Shown piece by piece: positions 34,602-42,788 of a stretch of DNA of 64,000 nucleotides. The stretch is from Oceanirhabdus sp. W0125-5 (GTDB taxonomy: Bacteria > Bacillota > Clostridia > Clostridiales > Clostridiaceae), in the NCBI RefSeq assembly GCF_027938815.1, contig NZ_CP115913.1, positions 5,118,001 to 5,182,000 on the forward strand, in the 5' to 3' direction. How positions within the stretch are numbered: position 1 is the first letter of the stretch; each line of letters starts with the position of its first letter. The notes under the pieces were generated by a model, which was given only the letters and a program-made list of their open reading frames with translations, had not been told where the DNA came from and did no database searches. The translations under genes were made by a program, and so were the position numbers.

Positions 34602-35352
34602 TTAAATCCTCCTCCGAAAAGACATTGAATACTACTTTCTCAAGGTTATGTGGCTTTCTCTCCAAATAATTCAACACTGTTCTCACTGCAATTTCTGCTG
34701 CTCTTTTTTTAGGAAAACAGAATTCACCTGTTGATATACAACAAAAAGCTATTGTCTTAAGATCTTCAATCTCTTTTGCACTTTCAAGACATGATTCATA
34801 ACAAGAAGCCAGCTGCCACTCCTGAAAAGCAGTCACCTTATCAGTAATAATTGGACCAACAGTGTGAATAACATATTTTGCAGGAAGATTAAACCCTTTG
34901 GTTATTTTAGCTTCACCTGTATGTTCATCATAACCTTGGCTTTCCATAATTTTATAACATTCATTTCTAAGTTGCATTCCACTTGCAGAATGAATAGCAT
35001 TATCTATACATTTATGCATGGGTATAAAACACCCTAGCAACTTACTATTGGCAGCATTTACAATTGCATCAACAGCTAAAGTAGTAATATCACCTTTCCA
35101 TAATAAAATTTTCTCACCAAATTTTGTATCTATTTCATCAACATGAGTTATTATCTTATCATTCAACTCTGCTGTAAGAAGTTCATCTTGAACCCTATAG
35201 AATTCCTTTGACAACTGAATTGGAGAAGTAATATTCATAAGACTTCTCAATAGATTTCTTTTACGATTATATTCTTCTGGAATCTCAATCTTCAGTTTAT
35301 TTACCTCATACAACTCTTCTATTAGAAATTGAACTGCACACTCTCTGTTCAT
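34549..35352 (-). CDS. Zinc-containing macrodomain ADP-ribosyl hydrolase
   Basis: 267 residues. An N-terminal helical extension (about 1-75) is followed by a macrodomain. The ADP-ribose loop is ILLWKGDITTLAVDAIVNAANSKLLG, the zinc motif is GCFIPMHKCIDNAIHSASG (Cys, His, Cys), and the diphosphate loop is ISTGEFCFPKKRAAEIA. This matches the Zn-macro branch paired with SirTM in Staphylococcus and Streptococcus, which removes the ADP-ribose that SirTM adds. It is the upstream gene of the overlapping pair. The modified protein must be encoded elsewhere. Confidence 0.92.
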   Translation of the reverse strand: MNRECAVQFLIEELYEVNKLKIEIPEEYNRKRNLLRSLMNITSPIQLSKEFYRVQDELLTAELNDKIITHVDEIDTKFGEKILLWKGDITTLAVDAIVNAANSKLLGCFIPMHKCIDNAIHSASGMQLRNECYKIMESQGYDEHTGEAKITKGFNLPAKYVIHTVGPIITDKVTAFQEWQLASCYESCLESAKEIEDLKTIAFCCISTGEFCFPKKRAAEIAVRTVLNYLERKPHNLEKVVFNVFSEEDLNVYKNLFSKIEKNKKDY

Positions 35353-35613
35353 ACTTCATCACCTTCCAATCAAAATGATAAATATAGTAATCACCTTATC
35401 ATCTGCATTTTACTTTTTTATGAATAGCTATCTTTAACATACATTTATTATAGTGAGTTTATGAAATAATTAGAATGTCAAAATCCCTTTAAAAACTGTA
35501 AAAACGAAACCTTAAAAGCTATTAAAAATAAGTTTAAGTATTACAACTATTAGCATATTAACAATATCTTAGGTAGATACTATATATATATAATACTAGA
35601 AGAGGTGTTTATT

Positions 35614-36255
35614 ATGAAAAAATTGCTCTATATTACTTGTAACTCAAAACCAGAAAATATATCTGCTAGCAAGACAGTTGGAAGAGAGTTTATAAATGCA
35701 TTCCTTGAAAAAAACAACGATTTCGAACTTAAAGAGATAGAACTTTATGATATAAATATTCCTAGACTTCATTATAAATATTTTAAAGGGAGAAATGAAA
35801 TTGTTGATGAACAGGTATATGATAAACTATCAGAAGATGAGAAAAAAGAAGTGGCTAGAATAGTTGAACTTGCAAAAGAATTCAAAGATGCAGACTTTTA
35901 TGTAATAGCAGCACCTATGTGGAGCCTTTTGTTTCCAGCACCATTAAAAGAATATTTGGATTGTATAATCCAACAGGATATAACCATAAAAATTGAGCCA
36001 AATGATATTAGAGGTTTACTAGATGATAAATGCAGAACCATGGTATATATTCAATCTTCAGGAGGACCAGTTCCTTGGCTTCTTGAAAGAAAGATAAATC
36101 ATGGTGGAACATATTTAAAAGATATTTTTAAGTTTCTTAGAATAAAACATTTCCATGAAATTTTTGTTGATAATACTCAATTTACTGAGGAACAAGAACA
36201 TAAGGCTGTTGAAAAAGGCAAAAAAGAAGCTAGAGATTTAGCATCAAGCCTTTAG
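35614..36255 (+). CDS. azoR: FMN-dependent NADH-azoreductase-like flavodoxin-fold reductase
   Basis: 213 residues. It is a flavodoxin-like fold with N-terminal LLYITCNSKPENISASKTVGREF and the FMN contact segment APMWSLLFPAPLKEYLDCI, then YIQSSGGPV. This is the AzoR/FMN-dependent quinone reductase family, a homodimeric flavoenzyme reducing azo dyes or quinones with NADH. ATG 35614 is chosen because GAGGTG lies 7 nt upstream. It is plus-strand and monocistronic, with a terminator directly after. Confidence 0.88.
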   Translation: MKKLLYITCNSKPENISASKTVGREFINAFLEKNNDFELKEIELYDINIPRLHYKYFKGRNEIVDEQVYDKLSEDEKKEVARIVELAKEFKDADFYVIAAPMWSLLFPAPLKEYLDCIIQQDITIKIEPNDIRGLLDDKCRTMVYIQSSGGPVPWLLERKINHGGTYLKDIFKFLRIKHFHEIFVDNTQFTEEQEHKAVEKGKKEARDLASSL

Positions 36256-36277
36256 ATTTTCAAACAATTTTTATTAA

Positions 36278-36316
36278 AAATAGCCAATGATTTATATAAT
36301 ACATTGGCTATTTTAC
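36278..36316. terminator. Bidirectional terminator between azoR and the LysM-SnoaL gene
   Basis: AAAATAGCCAATG pairs with CATTGGCTATTTT (13 bp) with T-runs on both strands, between convergent genes. Confidence 0.9.
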
Positions 36317-36328
36317 TTATCTTATAAA

Positions 36329-37330
36329 CTAAAATTTACCGTTATTATTCTTCCATTCTTCTTTAGCAGGGATATTTTCAATAACATCCCAGTGTTCTGC
36401 TATCTTACCATTTTCAACTCTAAATAAATCATAGTAAGCTACTTTCTGTCCACCAAAAGTTCCTTCACTTACTGATAATACAAAATTACCTTTTCCTAAT
36501 ATCATATGATTTTCTTCATACACCATATTAATTCCTTGCTCAGCCATAGCTTGTATCCCTTGTCCTAATCCTGATAATCCATCTGCTATTTGAGTATTAT
36601 GCTGGATATAATTATCACCATTAAAATACTCTCCCATTACATCATATTTTCCTGCCATTAAAACAGTTTCCACAAAGTCTTTAACAAGTGCTTTATTTTC
36701 TTCTGTCTTATCTAGATTAACAACTTCTGTTACTCCATCAAGTTGTGTTCTTCCACTTGGATTTGTTTCTTCACTCTTCACAGTTAAGTTATCCCAATGT
36801 TCTACAATTAAGCCCTCTTCAAATCTAAAAATATCAAATCCTACTTTTGGTCCAAAGAAATTATAATCTGTTTGTGTTACAACGTAGTCTCCATCTTCAA
36901 ATACTCTAACTACATCAACTTTTGCACTTCCTGGTGGAAGCATACTAAGTAATTCTCCAAATCCTGCTAACCCATCTCCCGCAGAAAGATTATGCTGAAT
37001 ATACTTTTCTGGATTAATATATGCAATAGCTTCTGAATCCCCTGTTTCGATACTATTCAAAACCGCTACTACTTTTTCTGAGTTACTTAATTCTTCTTTA
37101 CTTATTTCCTCATTAATGCTAACTTTTATTTTTTGTTCTGGGAAAATCAAATGTGGATTTTTAAGATTGTTTATCTCTGCAAGGTTCTCCCATGTTGTGT
37201 TATACTTTCTTGCTATTTTCCAAAGTACATCACCTTTCTTTACAGTGTAGTATTCATCATTAGCAAAAGCAGTAGTTGATGCACTAAAAAGCATCCCAAG
37301 TGCTAAAGTTGCTGTTATTGCTTTCTTCAT
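36329..37330 (-). CDS. Secreted LysM protein with two SnoaL-like domains
   Basis: 333 residues. The signal peptide is at 1-23 (cleavage after AFA). LysM is at about 27-70 (YYTVKKGDVLWKIARKYNTTWENLAEINNL), for peptidoglycan binding. Two homologous SnoaL/NTF2-like domains follow at about 85-185 and 212-320, each with a YIQHN strand and an ending of (I/V)EHWD. SnoaL domains are small ligand or catalytic cups, usually cytosolic, so fusing two to a wall-binding LysM is unusual. AGGAGGG lies upstream of the ATG. The function is unknown, possibly handling a small molecule at the cell wall. Confidence 0.85.
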   Translation of the reverse strand: MKKAITATLALGMLFSASTTAFANDEYYTVKKGDVLWKIARKYNTTWENLAEINNLKNPHLIFPEQKIKVSINEEISKEELSNSEKVVAVLNSIETGDSEAIAYINPEKYIQHNLSAGDGLAGFGELLSMLPPGSAKVDVVRVFEDGDYVVTQTDYNFFGPKVGFDIFRFEEGLIVEHWDNLTVKSEETNPSGRTQLDGVTEVVNLDKTEENKALVKDFVETVLMAGKYDVMGEYFNGDNYIQHNTQIADGLSGLGQGIQAMAEQGINMVYEENHMILGKGNFVLSVSEGTFGGQKVAYYDLFRVENGKIAEHWDVIENIPAKEEWKNNNGKF

Positions 37331-37448
37331 AATTGTTCCCTCCTAAATACTTAAATGTGTGGTAAGTTATATTAATTTTTATTTTTTGTACTTCCTTCCA
37401 TTTGCTTAATATTATTCTATATTTATGAAGGGTAAAAGACCATATAAA

Positions 37449-37496
37449 AAAGAACCGAAAAAATGTAACAATGAAACCTTTCCAGTTCTTTTTTTT
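37449..37496 (-). terminator. Terminator of the DUF3343-double-cubane operon
   Basis: AAAGAACTGGAAA on the minus strand pairs with TTTTTTCGGTTCTTT, with two G-T pairs and a loop of about 20 nt, followed by a T-run. Confidence 0.75.
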
Positions 37497-37537
37497 ATTT
37501 TATTTACTTTTAAATTATAGTGTATAATGCTTCCTAT

Positions 37538-37780
37538 TTAAGTATAGAAGTTCTTTACTGTTCTCTCTAAACTGTAAAACCCCTTTACTTTAAGATTATT
37601 ATCTTGTACTATACTCTTAATCCGATTCTCATCTTCTATATCATACATGATAGATATTCCACAACAAGTTGATAACTGTCTTGGTGTAGGAGATATTGTA
37701 TATTTGATACCTTCTTTTTTTAAATACGATTCTACTTTTAACCCATCAGTATGACTATCAAACAATATATAATATTTCAT
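37538..37780 (-). CDS. DUF3343 protein (putative Se/S carrier-like)
   Basis: 80 residues, the usual family length. The conserved segment is PTPRQLSTCCGISIMY with a CC pair. DUF3343 proteins are found beside selenium/sulfur metabolism and 2-hydroxyacyl-CoA dehydratase-like genes in anaerobes, and a carrier role is proposed but unproven. It starts 11 bp after the double-cubane gene on the same strand. Confidence 0.85.
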   Translation of the reverse strand: MKYYILFDSHTDGLKVESYLKKEGIKYTISPTPRQLSTCCGISIMYDIEDENRIKSIVQDNNLKVKGFYSLERTVKNFYT

Positions 37781-37790
37781 TTATTACACC

Positions 37791-39050
37791 TTACATCATT
37801 TCTAAGAAAGCTTCTATTCTAGTTTTAATTTGACCTGAATCTTCATTAGAATAATCTGTTTCAATTCTCATTACAGGGATATTCTTTTCTCTTAAAGCAT
37901 CCTGTATACTTTTACTTTCTATAGAATATGTGTGACAGAAGGATAATCCGTAATCAATTACTCCATCAACATCATATTCTTCAGCATATCTTACAAGATC
38001 ATCAATTCTTCCTGTGTTTGGTGTAAAACATGCACAGTTGATGTTTAAGTATCTATCTCCTAAATTTCTAATAAGTTCTTCAAGAGTTTCTCCCTCTTCA
38101 CAAACCTCATTCTCAAAGTATCTTGTTCCTGTACAAGTTTCCTCAACAACTACTTGAGCATTTAAATTTTCAATTATTGAGTGCATTTTCCAGTTTGGAA
38201 GAGCCATTGGAGTACCAGTTATCATGATTCTTTTCTTGCCTTCATCAACTTGTTTCTTAATTCTTTCTTCTAATTCATCACAAAGATTAGATACATTCTC
38301 GATGAATCTTTCAGGATCATCATAAAAAGCTATTTGAGAAATTAATAGAGAATCAAGTCCGCTAATTGGAGATGGTTTGAACTTTCTTAAATCATAAAGT
38401 CTCTTAAGTACTCTTCTCTTTCTATTACATAAGTTTATCGCTTTTTTAAGGTTTTCTACAGTCAATTTATTTCCTGTTAACTCTTCCATTTTATCAATAA
38501 ATATTTGAATTTCCTCATTCCACATTGTATGGTCTTTACATCTCTTCATCTGAGGAAGATCCATAACATGTACTGGTTTATATTCATTTAATATTTCCCA
38601 TGCTTTTTTCTTTCCATCACATGTAGTTTCTCCTATTAACATATCACATGATTGAAAATATGGACATGTTTTATCAACCATTGCTCCTGTGAATGCTTTT
38701 ATAAGAGGACATAAATTTTTAGGAAGTACTTTCTCTCCACTCTCTATCCAGAATTGAGAACCCGCACAAAGTCCTACCCCCACTGCATCTAAGGCAAGTA
38801 TCACCTCATCTGGTACAAATACACAGAATGTACCAACTACTTTTTTACCACTTTTTCTTGCTTCTTCTAATTCTTGTACTCTAAGACCATGTACTTCAGA
38901 AATAACAAAGTTGAAGTAATTCATCCCTTCTGGTCTATCTTTCTGATCTAAATACACTGAACTATATAATTCAGGTAATACCTCACATAATTGATCGTGT
39001 CTTTCAAGGTCCATATTCAATCTTTTCCACATATCTCTATAATCTGCCAT
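37791..39050 (-). CDS. Double-cubane iron-sulfur protein (2-hydroxyacyl-CoA dehydratase D-component family)
   Basis: 419 residues of the HgdB/BcrC/BadD family. Conserved cysteines are in VGTFCVFVPDE, GLCAGSQF, LCPLIKAF, CPYFQSCD and GETTCDGKKK; EETCTGTRYFE and INCACFTPN occur in the second half. Stand-alone members are double-cubane-cluster proteins that carry an [8Fe-9S] cluster and reduce small molecules using very low-potential electrons from an ATP-driven activator. No activator ATPase gene lies alongside, so the partner must be elsewhere. It is co-transcribed with DUF3343. Confidence 0.88.
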   Translation of the reverse strand: MADYRDMWKRLNMDLERHDQLCEVLPELYSSVYLDQKDRPEGMNYFNFVISEVHGLRVQELEEARKSGKKVVGTFCVFVPDEVILALDAVGVGLCAGSQFWIESGEKVLPKNLCPLIKAFTGAMVDKTCPYFQSCDMLIGETTCDGKKKAWEILNEYKPVHVMDLPQMKRCKDHTMWNEEIQIFIDKMEELTGNKLTVENLKKAINLCNRKRRVLKRLYDLRKFKPSPISGLDSLLISQIAFYDDPERFIENVSNLCDELEERIKKQVDEGKKRIMITGTPMALPNWKMHSIIENLNAQVVVEETCTGTRYFENEVCEEGETLEELIRNLGDRYLNINCACFTPNTGRIDDLVRYAEEYDVDGVIDYGLSFCHTYSIESKSIQDALREKNIPVMRIETDYSNEDSGQIKTRIEAFLEMM

Positions 39051-39320
39051 ACTGTACCCTCCTGAAACTTTCTTATTCTATAAAACACAATATATCAGTT
39101 CTAAATTCATTCTATCATATATAATTATATTTAGAATTTTTGTTTTATAATAGATAATACCCCATCTATTGTTTTTTTGAATGATTAATTTTTTATTGAT
39201 ACTTTTTATATTCTTATGTACATTTTTTAAAACATTTGAATATAATATATTGAAGAATTATGACGAAATTACTCTACTAATGATTAGAAATTTAAAATAA
39301 TAATATAAGGAAGGTTATAA

Positions 39321-39821
39321 ATGGGTACTAACTGTTTTACTTTTAAACTTAGAACTCAATTTAGCTTTATTGTAGATGATTGTACTCTTAGTCACATTTT
39401 AGACTGTATTGCTAAAAAAGGAATTAATATTACAGGTTATTTTCAAACAAAGCTCTTCGATCCAAATAATAAATGTCACCCAAAATTCGATTTAAATTTA
39501 GTTAGACTTGTAGTTGGTAGCACTGATTGTGAAAGTAACAAGGATCTACTTGGAGTAAAGGAAGTACTTTGCTATCATTGTGTTGATTTTGAAGAAAAAT
39601 ACGTTATTCAAGTAGTTAACATTACTCCTGGAACTCCAGGTTTATTTAGCTCTATAAATAAGGCTTTATTATGTAATGTAACAATTAATGCTCTCTATGA
39701 AGGTGAAGAGTCCGAGTTCTTCATTGATGTATCAGATATTTGTAAAGCCTTAAAAATCTTATCAAAACCACCTGTGAAACACTGTGAAAAAGATTGCTGC
39801 TCATGTTGTTCTGATGACTAG
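39321..39821 (+). CDS. Hypothetical protein with Cys-rich C-terminus, 166 aa
   Basis: I do not recognise the family. The N-terminal half has a strand-helix-strand order that resembles an ACT-like fold (FSFIVDDCTLSHILDCIAKK). The last 15 residues hold six cysteines (KHCEKDCCSCCSDD), a likely metal or cluster ligand set. It is divergent from the double-cubane gene across a 270-bp gap. AAGGAAGG precedes ATG 39321, and a terminator follows. Confidence 0.7.
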   Translation: MGTNCFTFKLRTQFSFIVDDCTLSHILDCIAKKGINITGYFQTKLFDPNNKCHPKFDLNLVRLVVGSTDCESNKDLLGVKEVLCYHCVDFEEKYVIQVVNITPGTPGLFSSINKALLCNVTINALYEGEESEFFIDVSDICKALKILSKPPVKHCEKDCCSCCSDD

Positions 39822-39836
39822 AAAAGATTCAGTACT

Positions 39837-39867
39837 AAAAAAACAGGGTGTTCATTCACCCTGTTTT
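39837..39867 (+). terminator. Terminator of the Cys-tailed protein gene
   Basis: AAAACAGGGTG pairs with CACCCTGTTTT around a 6-nt loop, 16 bp after the stop. Confidence 0.9.
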
Positions 39868-39925
39868 ATAATTTTAATACATCTTTTGACTTCAACTATT
39901 TTGCACTCACCAACAATCTTAGTTA

Positions 39926-40474
39926 TTATTCAGATCCTGATCTAGCAATTTTAATAAAATCTAATCTCCCTATGTTAGGCAATAATTTATTATATGAATA
40001 CTCAACTATATATGTTTTATCTTCTAATATCAAATTATATTCATTTTCTGTACACCTTAGTTTCATATCTCCATTATAAATATAATATTTCCCATTTTCT
40101 TCATATTTTTTTATGTTTTCTGCAAGCCAGCTACCTCTCACACCGTTAAAAAACCATATAAAATAACATCCCATTATTAATACTGCTGTGATTCCCAATA
40201 TTTTTTTTCTAGTTAATCTTATAGGAACTTTATTTATCCAGCATCTTATTATCAAAATAATATAAAATACAACTAATAAAGGAACAAAGAATATTTCAAT
40301 ATTTACAGGTATAGCTATTAACTCTACTATAGCTAGCGGAATATCATTTCTAATAATAGCTTTGTCAAGACAAACCATACTTACAAAGGCTATGAATGCA
40401 TTAATAAGCAGCCATCTTCCAATCTTATCTCGTTCTTCTCCTAAATCTTTTTTTACCTCTTTTCTTTCTATCAT
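39926..40474 (-). CDS. Membrane protein, 182 aa
   Basis: Three hydrophobic helices (about residues 20-38, 50-78 and 88-110) are followed by a soluble C-terminal domain of about 65 residues (NGKYYIYNGDMKLRCTENEYNLIL). ATG 40474 is preferred because GGGG lies 6 nt upstream; a GTG four codons earlier is also in frame. The family is not recognised. Confidence 0.65.
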   Translation of the reverse strand: MIERKEVKKDLGEERDKIGRWLLINAFIAFVSMVCLDKAIIRNDIPLAIVELIAIPVNIEIFFVPLLVVFYIILIIRCWINKVPIRLTRKKILGITAVLIMGCYFIWFFNGVRGSWLAENIKKYEENGKYYIYNGDMKLRCTENEYNLILEDKTYIVEYSYNKLLPNIGRLDFIKIARSGSE

Positions 40475-40559
40475 CAACATCCCCACTCATATAATACTTT
40501 TTACATACTTCGCTTCCCTCAACTAAATCACTCTTCTTGACTTTGAATTCTTATATTCC

Positions 40560-41012
40560 TTAACGACTTTCATATTCTTTTGAAACTACCTTAAGAGCCT
40601 CTTCTACAGCCCAATATTGATATTCAAGACGCATACTATCCTTAAGCTCTTCTTTATCTTTCCAAACTAACTTATGATCCAATTCACTTTTCAAACCAGT
40701 GTCCTCTTCAAAGTCAATTAAATAAAAAGAACCAACTAATTTTAAGTATTTTTTAGGTTTCCATGCGTAACCATATTCAATGCCCTTACAAATAAACTCC
40801 TTTATCTTTATTTCAAATCCAGTTTCTTCTATCATTTCTCTTCTTAGACATTCTTCTTCTGTTTCATCATTTTCTATACCTCCACCTGGCATTAAATCGC
40901 CATGGGGCATTTGTATTACTGCCACTTGGTCTAGTTCATTGATAGCTATTCCATAAACTCCTTTTCTTTCTTCATATGAGATTCCCTCTAATATTTCCCC
41001 GAATATACGCAT
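40560..41012 (-). CDS. Nudix hydrolase
   Basis: 150 residues. The Nudix box is GGIENDETEEECLRREMIEETGFE at about 44-67, with the full GX5EX7REUXEEXGU pattern, so a metal-dependent pyrophosphohydrolase is expected. The substrate (nucleotide or related diphosphate) is not readable. It is 73 bp from the membrane protein on the same strand. Confidence 0.92.
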   Translation of the reverse strand: MRIFGEILEGISYEERKGVYGIAINELDQVAVIQMPHGDLMPGGGIENDETEEECLRREMIEETGFEIKIKEFICKGIEYGYAWKPKKYLKLVGSFYLIDFEEDTGLKSELDHKLVWKDKEELKDSMRLEYQYWAVEEALKVVSKEYESR

Positions 41013-41120
41013 TAAAATCTCCCTTTCTTTATAATTATTTTAATTGACTCAATCCGCATACATTATAATTACATTAATTCCATTATACTACAACCAAAGC
41101 TGGTTATTAATAAAAAATAA

Positions 41121-41146
41121 ACCAGAGTAAACTTATTCACCCTGGT
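41121..41146 (-). terminator. Terminator overlapping the HD-GYP stop
   Basis: ACCAGGGTGA pairs with TTACTCTGGT (two G-T pairs) and is followed by TTATTTTTTA on the minus strand. The proximal arm encodes the last residues. Confidence 0.75.
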
Positions 41147-42518
41147 CTTCATTTAATATTTCTAAAAACACATCTACAATATCTGGTGCAAATTGTGTTC
41201 CTCTATTATTTTTCAGTTCTTTTATTCCTTGTTCTTTTGTAATTTTCATTTTATAAGTTCTATCCGATGTCATAGCGTGCCATGAATCTGCTACAGAAAT
41301 TATTTGAGATATCAAAGGGATTTCTTCCCCCTTTAACCCCACTGGATATCCTTTGCCATCCCATCGTTCATGATGTAATAAAACATATTTTGAAACATCT
41401 TTTAAGGAATCCGCCTTAGATAATATATTGTAACCCATTTGTGTATGTTCCTTAACATGCTCATATTCTTCTTTAGTCAATTTACCACTTTTATTCAAAA
41501 TACTATGTGGTATTATTATTTTACCAATGTCATGCATAGTTGCTGCCCAATAAAGATCGTTCAACTGTCTATCATCAAAGTTTAAACGCTTTCCTATTTC
41601 AAGCGAATATAAGGCAACAGTTTCAGAATGTCCTTTTGTATATTCATCATGAAGCTCTAAAGCTGAAATGAATGAATGTACTATATCCCCTTGTTCTATA
41701 TTTCTTTGGTCATTCACCTTTTTAACCTTATAAAAACCATTAATCAGTTGTTGAAATGCTTTTATATTACGAATACTTTCATCACTAAATTCAACATCTT
41801 TATCCTTTGTTATGTCTAAACTCAAACCTCCACAAAAAGTATCCTCATTAGATATACCTACAATAATTGATTGTTTTAATTCAACACTCTTATCAGTATA
41901 CTCCTTATATTGCTCAGGGGTAATTTTTCTCTTAAGACTTGATTCAGGTGAGTTTTTAATTTTTATATCATTAAACTTATATTCAAATTTACTCTCACTT
42001 ATTTTAAAGCTCCCCAATAATTCCATATCAAATCCTATTGCATCTATAAATCTTACTATTCCATTTTCAACTATATAAGCACTACCTGCATTACATTCTT
42101 TTACTAACTGGAAGGCAATTTTGAATGTTTCACTTAAAAACACTTCATCATCTATATATCTATTCTCCAGTATTTTAGTTGACAGTATAAAAAGGTCATT
42201 TCTCCCTTTCAGCACTCTTTCCATTTCTTTATTACTTTCTATTAAATCACTGCTTAATCTATTGATTTTATTATAATCTGCTTTAATCAACCGATAAAGT
42301 ATAATAGCTGTAAAAAAAACAAAAAACCAGCCTTTATACGTTTGAATAGTACTATATATTTCTTTATCAGTTACAATCATACTTAAAATACGATCAGAGA
42401 ATAATATCCATAAACAACCTATTATAGCGTAAATACTCGCAATTTTTATAGGAGATTTTAAAACATTAATATTTTTCACATCATCTTTCTCCATATTTTC
42501 CTTTATTATGCTCCTCAA
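41133..42518 (-). CDS. Membrane-anchored HD-GYP phosphodiesterase with GAF-like sensor
   Basis: 461 residues. Two N-terminal helices (about 25-48 and 63-82) are followed by a GAF-like domain (about 105-265). HD-GYP (about 280-455) has AATMHDIGKIIIP, HH at LLHHERWDGKGYP (the GYP motif) and DSWHAMTSDR. It is expected to degrade cyclic di-GMP in response to a signal. The TTG at 42518 has GGGGG 7 nt upstream; ATG 42494 with AAGGA is an alternative. The only other c-di-GMP gene in the window is the GGDEF-EAL protein at its far end. Confidence 0.9.
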   Translation of the reverse strand: MRSIIKENMEKDDVKNINVLKSPIKIASIYAIIGCLWILFSDRILSMIVTDKEIYSTIQTYKGWFFVFFTAIILYRLIKADYNKINRLSSDLIESNKEMERVLKGRNDLFILSTKILENRYIDDEVFLSETFKIAFQLVKECNAGSAYIVENGIVRFIDAIGFDMELLGSFKISESKFEYKFNDIKIKNSPESSLKRKITPEQYKEYTDKSVELKQSIIVGISNEDTFCGGLSLDITKDKDVEFSDESIRNIKAFQQLINGFYKVKKVNDQRNIEQGDIVHSFISALELHDEYTKGHSETVALYSLEIGKRLNFDDRQLNDLYWAATMHDIGKIIIPHSILNKSGKLTKEEYEHVKEHTQMGYNILSKADSLKDVSKYVLLHHERWDGKGYPVGLKGEEIPLISQIISVADSWHAMTSDRTYKMKITKEQGIKELKNNRGTQFAPDIVDVFLEILNEDQGE

Positions 42519-42742
42519 TTTATATCCCCCTAATAATACTAGATTAACACTCTATTGTATCTCAATAAAATAAACAATACTCCCTCTTCATTAATTCACA
42601 CTTTCAGCATTTCATTAATTTCAACACTTATTTTTATATTTCGACATATGTTTACGAAATTCCTTCACTAATTTACTTTTTGTTACAGGATATTTTAGAT
42701 AGTTCTATGGTTATAGATTTGTACTTTAAAACTCAAAAAAAC

Positions 42743-42779
42743 AGCTTAAAAATGATACTATTTTATCATCTTCAAGCTA
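42743..42779 (-). terminator. Terminator after the transglutaminase lipoprotein gene
   Basis: AGCTT...AATGATA pairs with TATCAT...AAGCT with two mismatches, and a T-run (TTTTTTTGAG) follows on the minus strand. Confidence 0.75.
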
Positions 42780-42788
42780 TTTATGAAA

